DNA of 64,000 nucleotides from Parahoeflea olei (GTDB lineage Bacteria > Pseudomonadota > Alphaproteobacteria > Rhizobiales > Rhizobiaceae), in NCBI RefSeq assembly GCF_001703635.1, contig NZ_LQZT01000005.1, forward strand, positions 1-64,000. The letters run 5' to 3'. The notes under the pieces are model-generated. The model ran no database searches. It had not been told where the DNA came from and worked only from the letters and a program-made list of their open reading frames with translations. The stretch's first letter is position 1, and every line of letters starts with the position of its first letter. Positions 28,066 through 36,885 of this stretch are shown here, one piece after another. The position numbers were made by a program, and so were the translations under genes.

Positions 28066-28776
28066 TCAGCGCGGAAGCGCAGCGCGCGCGGCAACGGAGG
28101 GCCCGGAGCGGATGCCGATCCATCCCCTGAAGGCAAGCGCGGCATAAAACAGCTCGACATCCGCGAACCCCGCATCCTCGAGCAGGGCCTCGTCCTGCGC
28201 GGGCGACAGCACGGGGAGCAGCTGCCTGAGCCTTGCGACGATCCCGGCCGCCTGCGGTGCCGGAACCCCGGAGGCTGCCGCGAACCCGGCCGCGCGGCCG
28301 AGCCATCGGTCGGGCGCGGCTCCCTCGGCTGGAAAGCTGTAATGGGCGCACACGAAAGGCGCGCCCGGCCTCAGGCGGCCTGCGAGCGCGCGCAGCGTGG
28401 CGAGCCTCTCCGGCGCCGGCAGGAAATGCAGCGTCAGCAGGCACACGGCCGCATCGAACGGCCCCTCGGGCGCCGTGTCGACATAGCCCTCGTGGAACGC
28501 GACCCGCGCGGCGGCCGCGCCGAGGTTGGACCTGGCGAGATCCAGCATCGGCCCGGAGGGATCGACGCCCACGAAGCGCCAGCCGGGCTGCATCCGCGAC
28601 AGCATCCCGAGTTCCATGCCGCCGCCGGCGCCGAGCACCAGGATCCGGGCGTCGCCCGACACCCGCTCGGCCAGCAGCACGCCGGACATCCTGTGCAGGT
28701 CGTGCAGGCCGGGCACCAGTTGCGCGGTCCGCTGCCGGTAGGAAGCAACCGCCCCGGGATCGGAAAAACCGGTCAT
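28066..28776 (-). CDS. Class I SAM-dependent methyltransferase
   Basis: A 236-residue cytoplasmic methyltransferase. Motif I is ILVLGAGGGMELGML, followed by FVGVDPSGPMLDLAR (acidic loop binding the ribose). Motif post-I is VCLLTLHFLPAPERLATLRAL. The substrate is unknown. ATG at 28776 has AGGGGAC just upstream. It begins 27 bp after the flavoprotein gene in the same direction, so both form an operon. Its pairing with a thioredoxin-reductase-like enzyme suggests a small-molecule or detoxification role, which is inference only. Confidence 0.88.
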   Translation of the reverse strand: MTGFSDPGAVASYRQRTAQLVPGLHDLHRMSGVLLAERVSGDARILVLGAGGGMELGMLSRMQPGWRFVGVDPSGPMLDLARSNLGAAAARVAFHEGYVDTAPEGPFDAAVCLLTLHFLPAPERLATLRALAGRLRPGAPFVCAHYSFPAEGAAPDRWLGRAAGFAAASGVPAPQAAGIVARLRQLLPVLSPAQDEALLEDAGFADVELFYAALAFRGWIGIRSGPSVAARAALPR

Positions 28777-28803
28777 GTCCCCTCCCCTGAGCGGAAGCGC
28801 AGG

Positions 28804-29691
28804 TTACGCATCCGGCCACAGCAGCGAGCGGTGCAACTGGGCGCCGGCCCAGGCGCCATCGGCCACGGCAAGGGTGACCGAATGCGGCATCCGGGCCACG
28901 TCGCCGCAGGCGAACACGCCCGCAAGCGAGGTCTGTTTGGCGGCATCGGTGCGGATCTGCACGCCCATCGGCGTCTCCTCCAGCGCGCAGCCGGCCTCTG
29001 CGGCGAGCGGGCTCGAGGGAACGCAGTGCGGAGCCGTGAACAGGCCTGCGAAACCAAGCCGGCGGCCGTCGTCCAGCACCACGTCCGCGACACCGTCGAT
29101 GCGGGAGATGGGCACCGGCTCGAGGCTGACAGCGCGGCCTGCCAGCGCCTGCCGTGTGGCCGCATCGGGCTCCACCGCACCGTTGGTCAGAAACGTCACC
29201 GTCCCCCAGTCCGAGACCATCTCGGCCTGGTGAGCGGACATCGGCCCCGTCGCGATCACGCCGATCCTGCCCCGGTCGAGCTCGTAGCCATGGCAGTAGG
29301 GACAGTGGAACACGGACGTGCCCCAGCGCTCGGCAAGGCCAGGAATCTCCGGCAGCTGGTCGGCAAGCCCGGTGGCAAACAGCAGGCGCCGGCCATGATG
29401 ATGCCGGCCATCGGCCATGGTCACCGTGAAATCGTCCTTCCCGCCGTTCACCGCGACCGCCCGGCCATCGATCCATGACAGTGTCGGATAGGCTTCAAGC
29501 TGGCGCCGCGCCGTCGCGGCGATTTCGGCGGCGGCAATGCCGTCCTGGCCGAGGAAGCCGTGCGACGGCCCGGCAAACCGGTTGCGCCGCTCGCCCGCGT
29601 CGATCACCGTCACCGCCCGTCGTGCGCGCACCAGCTGGAGCGCCGCGGCCATTCCGGCATAGCTGCCCCCGATAACAATCACATCCTGCAT
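28804..29691 (-). CDS. Thioredoxin reductase-like FAD/NAD(P) oxidoreductase
   Basis: A 295-residue flavoprotein. The FAD-binding dinucleotide fold starts with VIVIGGSYAGMAAALQL. The redox CxxC is in FHCPYCHGYELD, and the NAD(P)-binding segment IGVIATGPMSAHQAEM follows directly. The C-terminal FAD motif is GVFACGDVARMP. This is the architecture of thioredoxin reductase and related small disulphide oxidoreductases; the true electron acceptor is unknown. ATG at 29691 follows GAAAGGACAAGCGG and is preferred over 29745. It is the first gene of an operon with the methyltransferase. A 23-bp palindrome lies 62 bp upstream. Confidence 0.9.
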   Translation of the reverse strand: MQDVIVIGGSYAGMAAALQLVRARRAVTVIDAGERRNRFAGPSHGFLGQDGIAAAEIAATARRQLEAYPTLSWIDGRAVAVNGGKDDFTVTMADGRHHHGRRLLFATGLADQLPEIPGLAERWGTSVFHCPYCHGYELDRGRIGVIATGPMSAHQAEMVSDWGTVTFLTNGAVEPDAATRQALAGRAVSLEPVPISRIDGVADVVLDDGRRLGFAGLFTAPHCVPSSPLAAEAGCALEETPMGVQIRTDAAKQTSLAGVFACGDVARMPHSVTLAVADGAWAGAQLHRSLLWPDA

Positions 29692-29752
29692 TCCGCTTGT
29701 CCTTTCCGGTGCCGCCACGGCTTGGGCGCACACAAAACCGCCCACGGGCTTT

Positions 29753-29775
29753 CATGTAACTTTAAATGATACATG
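29753..29775. promoter_or_regulatory. Operator-like palindrome CATGTA..TTTAAA..TACATG
   Basis: CATGTA (29753-29758) and TACATG (29770-29775) flank an AT-rich centre containing TTTAAA. It is 62 bp upstream of the flavoprotein ATG in an otherwise GC-rich region. The form resembles operators of redox-sensing Rrf2 or HxlR-type regulators, but the regulator cannot be named and no such gene is adjacent. Confidence 0.5.
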
Positions 29776-30190
29776 AGGGCAGGCAAGTCAACCCCGGGCT
29801 CGCCTTGGCGAAACCCGCGACCGTTGCGAAAGCCGAGGCGATGGCAGACGTGATTCGCGTCCACCGGGCGCAGCACCGGGCGGGCCCGCGGGACGATTTT
29901 CGACGCCGCGGGGCGTGACAAATCGGCCACAGACGGCGGTTTATTCGGCACAATGCGGCCGCGCCGCCCGGTCGGGATTCCTAATACAGGCCCAGCGTAT
30001 TCAAGCAGGGGTCGCAGTGGACAGTGCCGTATGGCGGGCATTTGACTGAGCTTTGCCAGGGGCGGCACCTGCGCGGCCCACACGGCCGCGTTGTCCTGTC
30101 CGGGTGGGGCATCGGCAAGCCGTCCCCTGCACCAATCCTGTGCGGCATTTGCGAATTTTACAGCAGCGAAAAACGTGCAAGACAGGGACC

Positions 30191-30204
30191 GTGCGTTTCG
30201 CATG
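30191..30204. promoter_or_regulatory. GTGCGTTTCGCATG motif upstream of autotransporter 2
   Basis: It differs from the palindrome before autotransporter 1 (ATGCGTT-CGCATG) by one substitution and one inserted T. It lies 112 bp upstream of the autotransporter 2 ATG, a distance close to the 102 bp at copy 1. Candidate shared operator. Confidence 0.4.
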
Positions 30205-30315
30205 CCGAACTCCGTGTCGCAGAGCCGCGCCCCGTTCGTATGGTGACCACCGACCCCTTTCTCCGACATGCGCCTTGCACGATGCCGAGGCGCCGCTCCA
30301 GCCGAGGACCGCCAC

Positions 30316-33300
30316 ATGACCGCCGCCCGCTTGCCGCACACCGCCCGCGCCAACCGTTCCTCGGCGATCGCCCGGCTGATGGCGGCGACCTCGCTCGCCT
30401 TCATCGCCTTTCCGGCCGCCCATGCGGCAGACTTCGTTTCGGATGCCGGTCCGCAAACCATCAGCACCGCCGTGATCGCCGACAACTTCATCGTCGGGCA
30501 GAACGGCACGGCCGACGTCACGCTCGACACGCCCGGTTCCTTCACCACCACCTCGGCGACGGCTGGCGATATCATCCTGGGGGACGCGGTCGGCAGTGAC
30601 GGAACGATCACGACCAATGGCGCCACCAGCCTGGTTGCCAACCGCTTCTATATCGGCCTTGGCGGCAATGGCACGCTGACCGTGAACAACGGCGGCACCA
30701 TGACGGCCCGCGGTGACGACCGCAAAGTCTATGTCGGCTATTTCGTCGGCAGCACCGGCACCCTCAACCTCGATGGCCCGGCCACGACGATGACGGCCTA
30801 CGACTTCAACGTCGCCTGGATCTCGACCGGAAACGCGACGCTGTCCAACGGGGCGACCGCGACGATCGAGCAGGATGTCACGATCGGCAAGAACCCCTAC
30901 ACCACGGGGACGCTGACCATCACCGGCACGGGATCACGCGTTTCCTCCGACCGCCTCTATGTCGGCGAACTGGGCGCGAGCAACGGCACGCTCACCATCG
31001 AGAACGGCGGGGCTTTTGAAGTAACGGGCACCAGCAGGGCCTATATCGGCAACACGGCCGGCAGCCGCGGCACGGTGAACGTGACCGGCAACGGCTCGTC
31101 CTTTGCTTCAAATCTCCTGTTCGTGGGCTGGAACGGCACGGCCGAGATGACCATCTCGGACAAGGCAACGACAACGATCGCGGCTGATGTCTATGTCGGA
31201 ACCTATGGCCCCAGCACAGGCACACTGACGGTCACCGGGTCCGGATCGGCACTGACCGCCGACCGGATCTATCTCGGCGACAGCGGATCGGGCACGCTCA
31301 ACGTGCTCGACGGCGGCTCGGTCACCGCCACGGGAACAGGCAAGATCTATCTCGGCAACACGGCCGCGGGGAAGGGTTTTGCGACCGTCAGCGGCACTGG
31401 ATCGCAGATATCGGCCGTCGAGATCAATGTCGGCTGGAACGATGCCGGTGTCTTGACCGTCGACGACGGCGGCTCGGTCACCACCGCGGGCTCACTGTCG
31501 CTCGGCTACAACGCGACGGGCAGCGGCACGATGACGCTTGCCACGGCCGGCGCGGTCTCCATCGGCGGCGGAACGGGCACGGTCCATGTCGCCACCGCCG
31601 CCGGTTCGACCGGCACGATCAACATCGGCGCGGCGTCAGGCGATCCCGCGGCAGCCGCCGGCACGCTGAACGCCGCGGCCATCAATTTCGGCGCAGGCGA
31701 CGGCAAGATCGTCTTCAACCACACCGATACGGCCTATCAGTTCGGCGCCAACATATCCGGCGCCGGGTCGCTCTTGCTCGAAAGCGGGACCACCATCCTG
31801 ACGGGAACCAACACGTACACCGGCGGAACCACCGTCAAGGGCGGACACCTGTTGGTCAACGGCTCGGTCACCGGCGCAACCACGATCGAGAACGGCGGCG
31901 TTCTCTCTGGCACCGGTACGCTGGGCACCCTTGTCGTGCAGGGCGGCGCAACGCTGGCGCCGGGCAATTCGATCGGCACACTCACCACGGGCGATATGAC
32001 CTTCGCCGATGGCTCGGTCTATGCCGTCGAGGTCAACGATGCCGGTGCGTCGGACAAGCTGGTGGTCAACGGCACGGTCACCATCGGCTCCACCGCGAGA
32101 GTGGTGGTGACGCCTGCCAACGGCATCGATGACGGTTCCACCTATCTGCCGTCCACCCCCTACACCATTGTCTCGAGCACCGGCGGCGTGACCGGCACCT
32201 TCGCCGCGGTCACGGAGTCCTTCGCCTATCTTGATGCGATGCTGGCCTATGGCAGCAACGACGTGACGCTGACGCTGACGCGCACCCCCGTTGGCCCGGG
32301 GCCCGTTCCCTTTGCCGACAAGGTTTCCACCCGCAACGGCAAGAACGCTGCCAATGCCATCGATGCGATGGATCCGGCCTCGGCCCTCTACAACGCGGCC
32401 CTCACGCTTCAGGACGGCGAGACCGAGAGCGCCTTTGCCCAGCTTTCCGGCGACATCCACGCCAATACCATGGCGGGCCTGATGCAACGCAGCGGCGCGA
32501 GCCGGCAGACCATCCTCAACCGCATCCGCGGCGCCTTCGACGGCTCGGGCACGACGACCGGCCCCGTCACCGCCTATGGCGAGGGCGCATTCGGCGATCT
32601 GCTGCCCAGGACGCTTCACCCCAATGCCTGGATGAGCGGCTTCGGCTCCTGGTCCGACCATGACGGCGACGGCAACGCGGCGGCTTCGAGCGCCAAGGGT
32701 GGCGGGGTGCTGTTTGGCGCCGACGCGCCGCTGGGCGACGGCTGGCGGCTCGGCCTTGCCGGCGGCTATGGCCACGACGACATCAAGAGCCTTGCCGTCA
32801 ACTCCCTGGCCAAGGTGGACAGCTACTATCTCTCCGCCTATGGCGGGCGGCAGATCGGCCCGGCAACGATCAGCTTCGGCGCCCTGCACGCGTTCCAGCA
32901 AGTCGAAACCAGCCGCGTGGTGAGCCTCTCGTCCTACAACGACACGCTGACGGCGAGCTATGACGGCTCCACCTCGCAGGCCTTCGTCGAAGGGGCGTGG
33001 CGGTTCGAGCGGGATCTGTTCCATGTCGAGCCCTATGCCAACCTGACCTACACCTATCTCCACACCGATGGATTTACCGAGCAGGGCAGCGCCACCGCGC
33101 TCACCTCCGGCAGCAACTCCTACGACCAGCTGTCGAGCACGATAGGCGTCCGCTTCGACCGCTACATCGCCTTCAACAACATGCTCGGCAAACTCTCCGG
33201 CGGGCTCGGCTGGCGCCATGGCTATGGCGACCTGTCGCCGCAGACGAACCTGGCCTTCAGCGGATCGCAGAGCTTCACGGTCGCCGGCGCCGCGCTCGCC

Positions 33301-33438
33301 CGTGACACCGCGCTGGTCAATGCCGGCATCTCCTTCGACCTGACCGACAAGGCCACCGTCTCCCTGCGCTATGACGGCCAGTTCGCCGACGGGCTGGAAG
33401 ACCAGACCGTGTCGTCGAGCCTCCGGGTCAAGTTCTGA
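30316..33438 (+). CDS. Autotransporter (type Va secretion) with repeat passenger, copy 2
   Basis: A 1040-residue secreted outer-membrane protein. The signal peptide is near the N-terminus (MAATSLAFIAFPAAHA). The passenger has about eight degenerate repeats of the form (I/V)G..GSTGTL...GPAT.M.A..(F/L).V, like copy 1. A segment with TNTYTGGTTVKGGHLLVNG matches a passenger-associated transport repeat, followed by TLAPGNSIGTL. The C-terminal beta-barrel runs from about residue 760 and ends SSSLRVKF with the final Phe needed for BAM-dependent insertion. ATG at 30316 follows GAGGACC. The passenger differs from copy 1 in sequence but has the same plan, so the genes are ancient paralogues. The function is probably adhesion or biofilm, by inference from the class. 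Confidence 0.9.
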   Translation: MTAARLPHTARANRSSAIARLMAATSLAFIAFPAAHAADFVSDAGPQTISTAVIADNFIVGQNGTADVTLDTPGSFTTTSATAGDIILGDAVGSDGTITTNGATSLVANRFYIGLGGNGTLTVNNGGTMTARGDDRKVYVGYFVGSTGTLNLDGPATTMTAYDFNVAWISTGNATLSNGATATIEQDVTIGKNPYTTGTLTITGTGSRVSSDRLYVGELGASNGTLTIENGGAFEVTGTSRAYIGNTAGSRGTVNVTGNGSSFASNLLFVGWNGTAEMTISDKATTTIAADVYVGTYGPSTGTLTVTGSGSALTADRIYLGDSGSGTLNVLDGGSVTATGTGKIYLGNTAAGKGFATVSGTGSQISAVEINVGWNDAGVLTVDDGGSVTTAGSLSLGYNATGSGTMTLATAGAVSIGGGTGTVHVATAAGSTGTINIGAASGDPAAAAGTLNAAAINFGAGDGKIVFNHTDTAYQFGANISGAGSLLLESGTTILTGTNTYTGGTTVKGGHLLVNGSVTGATTIENGGVLSGTGTLGTLVVQGGATLAPGNSIGTLTTGDMTFADGSVYAVEVNDAGASDKLVVNGTVTIGSTARVVVTPANGIDDGSTYLPSTPYTIVSSTGGVTGTFAAVTESFAYLDAMLAYGSNDVTLTLTRTPVGPGPVPFADKVSTRNGKNAANAIDAMDPASALYNAALTLQDGETESAFAQLSGDIHANTMAGLMQRSGASRQTILNRIRGAFDGSGTTTGPVTAYGEGAFGDLLPRTLHPNAWMSGFGSWSDHDGDGNAAASSAKGGGVLFGADAPLGDGWRLGLAGGYGHDDIKSLAVNSLAKVDSYYLSAYGGRQIGPATISFGALHAFQQVETSRVVSLSSYNDTLTASYDGSTSQAFVEGAWRFERDLFHVEPYANLTYTYLHTDGFTEQGSATALTSGSNSYDQLSSTIGVRFDRYIAFNNMLGKLSGGLGWRHGYGDLSPQTNLAFSGSQSFTVAGAALARDTALVNAGISFDLTDKATVSLRYDGQFADGLEDQTVSSSLRVKF

Positions 33439-33460
33439 TCGAAGCCGCCGAACGGACAGT

Positions 33461-33506
33461 GCGCGCGCCCCGCAACCTGATGGATGCGGGGCGCGCGCGT
33501 GTTTTG
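33461..33506 (+). terminator. Strong intrinsic terminator of autotransporter 2
   Basis: Positions 33461-33474 (GCGCGCGCCCCGCA) and 33485-33498 are exact 14-bp reverse complements around a 10-nt loop. A T-rich tail GTGTTTTGTG follows. It starts 22 bp after the stop. Confidence 0.85.
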
Positions 33507-33725
33507 TGAGGCAGGGTCCTGAAACCCGGAAACTGCGGCCGGATCGGGCCGCCTTTGCGGGCCGGCCGGCGTCCGGCGCATCAAGATTGCGCAAAACCCG
33601 TTGATACACCGGTCTCAACCTTGACGGATCGGCCCATGGCGTCCATCGACGGAGGAGATCCGTCGCAGAACTGCCATTCTCGACCTTTGCCACATTGAAC
33701 CGGACCACGGGAAGCAGCACCAGCC

Positions 33726-35222
33726 ATGGCAGAGAACTATCGCAAGCCCACGCTCGACAAGGACCTGGACAAGCTCGCGACCATGGAAGAGGCCACCGGC
33801 CTCATCAATCGCGGCTTCGTCACCCCCGGTCTGGCGCTGGTCTTCATCGTGCTGTGCGCGATCATCGCCGGCGTGTTCGTGACCGGCCAGCCCGGCGCGG
33901 TCACCATCATCGCAGCCGCCATGATCGGCGCCTATATGGCGCTCAATATCGGCGCCAACGATGTCGCCAACAATGTCGGCCCGGCGGTCGGCTCGCAGGC
34001 GATGACGCTTGGCATGGCGCTGGCGATCGCGGCGGTGTTCGAAAGCGCGGGCGCGCTGATTGCCGGCGGCGACGTGGTCGACACCATTTCCAAGGGCATC
34101 ATCGACCCGGCCGCCGTCTCCGATCCCAGCATCTTCGTCGCCGCGATGATGGCGGCGCTGGTGGCGGCGGCGATGTGGATCCACCTCGCCACCTTCATCG
34201 GCGCGCCGGTCTCGACCACCCATTCGATCGTGGGCGGGGTGATGGGGGCGGGCATCGCCGCCGCCGGCGTCGATGCGGTCAGCTGGTCGACCATGGGCTC
34301 GATCGCCGCAAGCTGGGTGATCTCCCCCTTCATGGGCGGCATTATCGCGGCCCTGTGCCTGGCCTTCATCAAGGCCGCCATCATCTACAAGGACGACAAG
34401 ATCGCCGCCGCGCGCCGCTGGGTGCCGGTGCTGATCGCCATCATGGCCAGCGCGTTTGCCGCCTACCTGTCGATCAAGGGGCTCAAGACGCTCGTCGAAA
34501 TCTCGCTCGGCCAGGCCGCCCTGATCGGCCTGGCAACGGGCATCCTGAGCTGGATCATCGCCCGGCCGGTGATCGCCCGCCAGGCACGCGGGCTCGAAAA
34601 CCGCAACCAGTCGCTCAGAAAGCTGTTCGGCCTGCCGCTGATCTGCTCGGCAGCGCTGCTGTCCTTCGCCCATGGCGCCAATGACGTGGCCAATGCGGTG
34701 GGGCCGCTGGCGGCGATCGTGCACACCGCCGAATATGGCGATGTCGCCAGCAATGTGACGATCCCGCTGTGGGTGATGGCTGTCGGCGCGGCCGGCATCT
34801 CGCTCGGCCTGATCCTGTTCGGCCCGAAGCTCATTCGCATGGTCGGCAACCAGATCACCAAGCTCAACCCGATGCGCGCCTATTGCGTGGCACTGTCGGC
34901 GGCCGTCACCGTGATCCTCGCCTCCTGGCTCGGCCTGCCGGTAAGCTCCACCCACATCGCCGTGGGCGCGGTGTTCGGCGTGGGCTTCTTCCGCGAATGG
35001 TACACCGAGAATTCCGCCCGTCGCGCCGACTATGTGGCCCGCCACCAGATCAATCCGCCATCGCGCACCACGGCCAACGGCAAGATCGCCGAGCAACGCC
35101 GCCGCAAGCTGGTGCGCCGGGCGCATTTCCTGCAGATCATCGCCGCCTGGGTGGTGACCGTCCCCGCCGCCGCCGTGCTTTCGGGCGTGCTGTTCGTGGT
35201 GCTGCGCGCCGTCCTGATCTGA
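33726..35222 (+). CDS. Inorganic phosphate transporter, PiT family
   Basis: A 498-residue inner-membrane proton- or sodium-coupled phosphate transporter. The two inverted-repeat family signatures are present: NIGANDVANNVGPAVGS in the first half and AHGANDVANAVGPLAAI in the second. The paired STTHSIVGG and SSTHIAVGAVFGVG motifs of PiT proteins also occur. The N-terminus has about 30 cytosolic residues before the first helix. The usual upstream partner gene (DUF47/PhoU-like) is absent here, which is unusual but known. ATG at 33726 opens MAENYRKPTL; the spacer before it holds the autotransporter terminator and no obvious PHO box. Confidence 0.93.
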   Translation: MAENYRKPTLDKDLDKLATMEEATGLINRGFVTPGLALVFIVLCAIIAGVFVTGQPGAVTIIAAAMIGAYMALNIGANDVANNVGPAVGSQAMTLGMALAIAAVFESAGALIAGGDVVDTISKGIIDPAAVSDPSIFVAAMMAALVAAAMWIHLATFIGAPVSTTHSIVGGVMGAGIAAAGVDAVSWSTMGSIAASWVISPFMGGIIAALCLAFIKAAIIYKDDKIAAARRWVPVLIAIMASAFAAYLSIKGLKTLVEISLGQAALIGLATGILSWIIARPVIARQARGLENRNQSLRKLFGLPLICSAALLSFAHGANDVANAVGPLAAIVHTAEYGDVASNVTIPLWVMAVGAAGISLGLILFGPKLIRMVGNQITKLNPMRAYCVALSAAVTVILASWLGLPVSSTHIAVGAVFGVGFFREWYTENSARRADYVARHQINPPSRTTANGKIAEQRRRKLVRRAHFLQIIAAWVVTVPAAAVLSGVLFVVLRAVLI

Positions 35223-35408
35223 GCCGCCCGCCGGCGCTCGCCCTCCCCTCCCCGCCAGTCGCGTCAGCCCGGCCCGCCGCGAGTTCTGTGTCGGCGGCCG
35301 CCGGGCACCGGCGCCAAGCCGTGTCGCTTTGACAGCCGGCAACGGAACAACCATCCCCGCCCCGCGTTCACTCTGCGTACACTGCCGATACCGGAAAGGA
35401 CGCCCCCG

Positions 35409-35693
35409 ATGACCATTCAAAACACGCCCCCGAAGCCCATGGCCGACGACACCATGGCAAGCGACACCATGACTTCCGACCCGATCGCCCGCCCCACGCC
35501 GGCTCCCGAAACGCCGCCGACCGCGACGATGGCTCCCGGCACCCGGGCCGCCGGCACCCGAACCGTCGAGGAGACGACGACCGAAGCCCGCCAGGGCTCG
35601 ACCAGCAACGGCACCGCCCGCCGGGTGCTGTTCATCTCGCTCGGTCTGGCACTGATCTGCCTGGTCGCCGTCGTGATCGTCTACATGGGATGA
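35409..35693 (+). CDS. Small tail-anchored protein, function unknown
   Basis: A 94-residue protein that I do not recognise. About 70 residues rich in Thr, Ala, Pro and Met (MADDTMASDTMTSDP) are followed by one C-terminal hydrophobic segment, VLFISLGLALICLVAVVIVYMG. It thus has the form of a tail-anchored inner-membrane protein with a disordered cytosolic or periplasmic arm. AAAGGA lies 8 bp before the ATG. It is 186 bp after the phosphate transporter and converges with the AraC gene at 35710, so the 3' ends are only 16 bp apart. Confidence 0.7.
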   Translation: MTIQNTPPKPMADDTMASDTMTSDPIARPTPAPETPPTATMAPGTRAAGTRTVEETTTEARQGSTSNGTARRVLFISLGLALICLVAVVIVYMG

Positions 35694-35709
35694 CGCGGCA
35701 GCCTGGATC

Positions 35710-36777
35710 CTAGGATCCGGACTCTTCTTTCCCGTGGCCTTGCCGCCACGCGACAGGGCTTAGGCCGGTTATCCTGAGGAATTCCCGGTTGAAATTCGAC
35801 TTGGTCTGGAACCCGGCCTGATACATGGCCTGGGTGACGGACAGATCGGTTTCTGCAAGCAGCCGGCAGGCTTCGGCGATGCGGTGGGAATTGACGAATT
35901 GCGAGACATTGCCGCCGGTCAGGCGGTTGACCGCGCCCGACAGCGTGCGCGCCGGCACGCCCGCGCGCCGGGCCAGCCGCGAGAGCGTGAGATTTTCGTC
36001 GCGATAGAGATGCTGTTCGGAAAAGAGAGCCTCGATCCGCGCCAGCACATCGCGGTCGGCCGCGGCCAGCGCCGGGTCCGGCCCGGGCGCTGGCGCAGGC
36101 GCAACTGTCGCCCGGACCCGGGAGGTCGCCATCGCCGCCCAGCCGATGAACAGGAGCATCAGCACATTGGCGTTGCCGGCAAGCGCTGCGACATTGACCC
36201 CGATCGACCATTCGAAATCCGCAAGGATCACCAGATCGAAGGCTGCCGCCACCAGCAAGGCGCCGGCGGCGATGCGCAGCGCGCGGTGGGCGCCGGCAAC
36301 GCTGTCGAACCGCACCTCGTCGAGCGCATCGGGACCGGCCCTGCCGAGGGCGAGGAGCGCCAGCGCATAGCCGACGAAAAGCGCGACAAGCGCCCCGTCG
36401 ATCAGCCTCGGCGCGAACACCATCAGCACGAGGATGTAGGCAAGCGGCACGGCATGCACCGAAGTGCCAAGCCGGTGGACGGCCTCGTCACGATGCACGA
36501 GGCTGCGAAACCCGACATAGACAAGCGGCGGCAGACAGGCGGCGAGAACCGGCATGAGATAGCCCACCCCGGTCACGCCATAGCCCCAGCGCAGGCCGAC
36601 CATCACCGACTGCAGCGCGCAGAGCGCAATCAACGCGACGAAGACCGGATTGGGGCGCTCGTCCCGGCCGCGCAGCAGGGCTGCGAGCAGGGCAAGGAGG
36701 AAGAGCGCAACCACGAACGGCAGCGGCAGAAACAGCAAACGGCATCTCCCGGGAAGGATCGGATCTCGCCGCATCAT
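35710..36777 (-). CDS. Membrane-anchored AraC-family transcriptional regulator
   Basis: An about 355-residue regulator whose first 230 residues are hydrophobic, with about seven predicted membrane helices (PFVVALFLLALLAALL, AYILVLMVFAPRLI, and others). The C-terminal domain is an AraC-type double helix-turn-helix: LTLSRLARRAGVPARTLSGAVNRLTG and ACRLLAETDLSVTQAMYQAGFQTKSNFNREFLR. This arrangement is known in some membrane-bound AraC regulators that sense envelope or external signals. The start is uncertain: ATG at 36777, TTG at 36807, or TTG at 36738 after GGGAGATGCCG. It is divergent from a secreted hydrolase gene, which is the obvious candidate target. Confidence 0.82.
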   Translation of the reverse strand: MMRRDPILPGRCRLLFLPLPFVVALFLLALLAALLRGRDERPNPVFVALIALCALQSVMVGLRWGYGVTGVGYLMPVLAACLPPLVYVGFRSLVHRDEAVHRLGTSVHAVPLAYILVLMVFAPRLIDGALVALFVGYALALLALGRAGPDALDEVRFDSVAGAHRALRIAAGALLVAAAFDLVILADFEWSIGVNVAALAGNANVLMLLFIGWAAMATSRVRATVAPAPAPGPDPALAAADRDVLARIEALFSEQHLYRDENLTLSRLARRAGVPARTLSGAVNRLTGGNVSQFVNSHRIAEACRLLAETDLSVTQAMYQAGFQTKSNFNREFLRITGLSPVAWRQGHGKEESGS

Positions 36778-36885
36778 GACCCAAATCGCGATTGCGTACG
36801 ACCTCAATCATGATCGAGGACGCCGCGGGCGGGTGATGGCGCGAAGCTTGCCGGCATCGACACCCACCCGGAAGGCACCCCGACC

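Larger units (their letters stand above)
29692..30315. other. Intergenic region before autotransporter 2
   Basis: A 624-bp spacer between divergent genes. Open frames here are low in coding character and overlap on both strands. Apart from the operator-like palindrome at 29753-29775 and the TGCGTTTCGCATG motif near 30191, I see nothing identifiable. It is long enough to hold an untranslated leader or a small RNA. Confidence 0.45.

Noticed and set aside
30024..30599. Plus-strand open frame crossing the start of autotransporter 2
   Set aside because: Its peptide is Arg/Pro-rich and overlaps a clear signal peptide in another frame.
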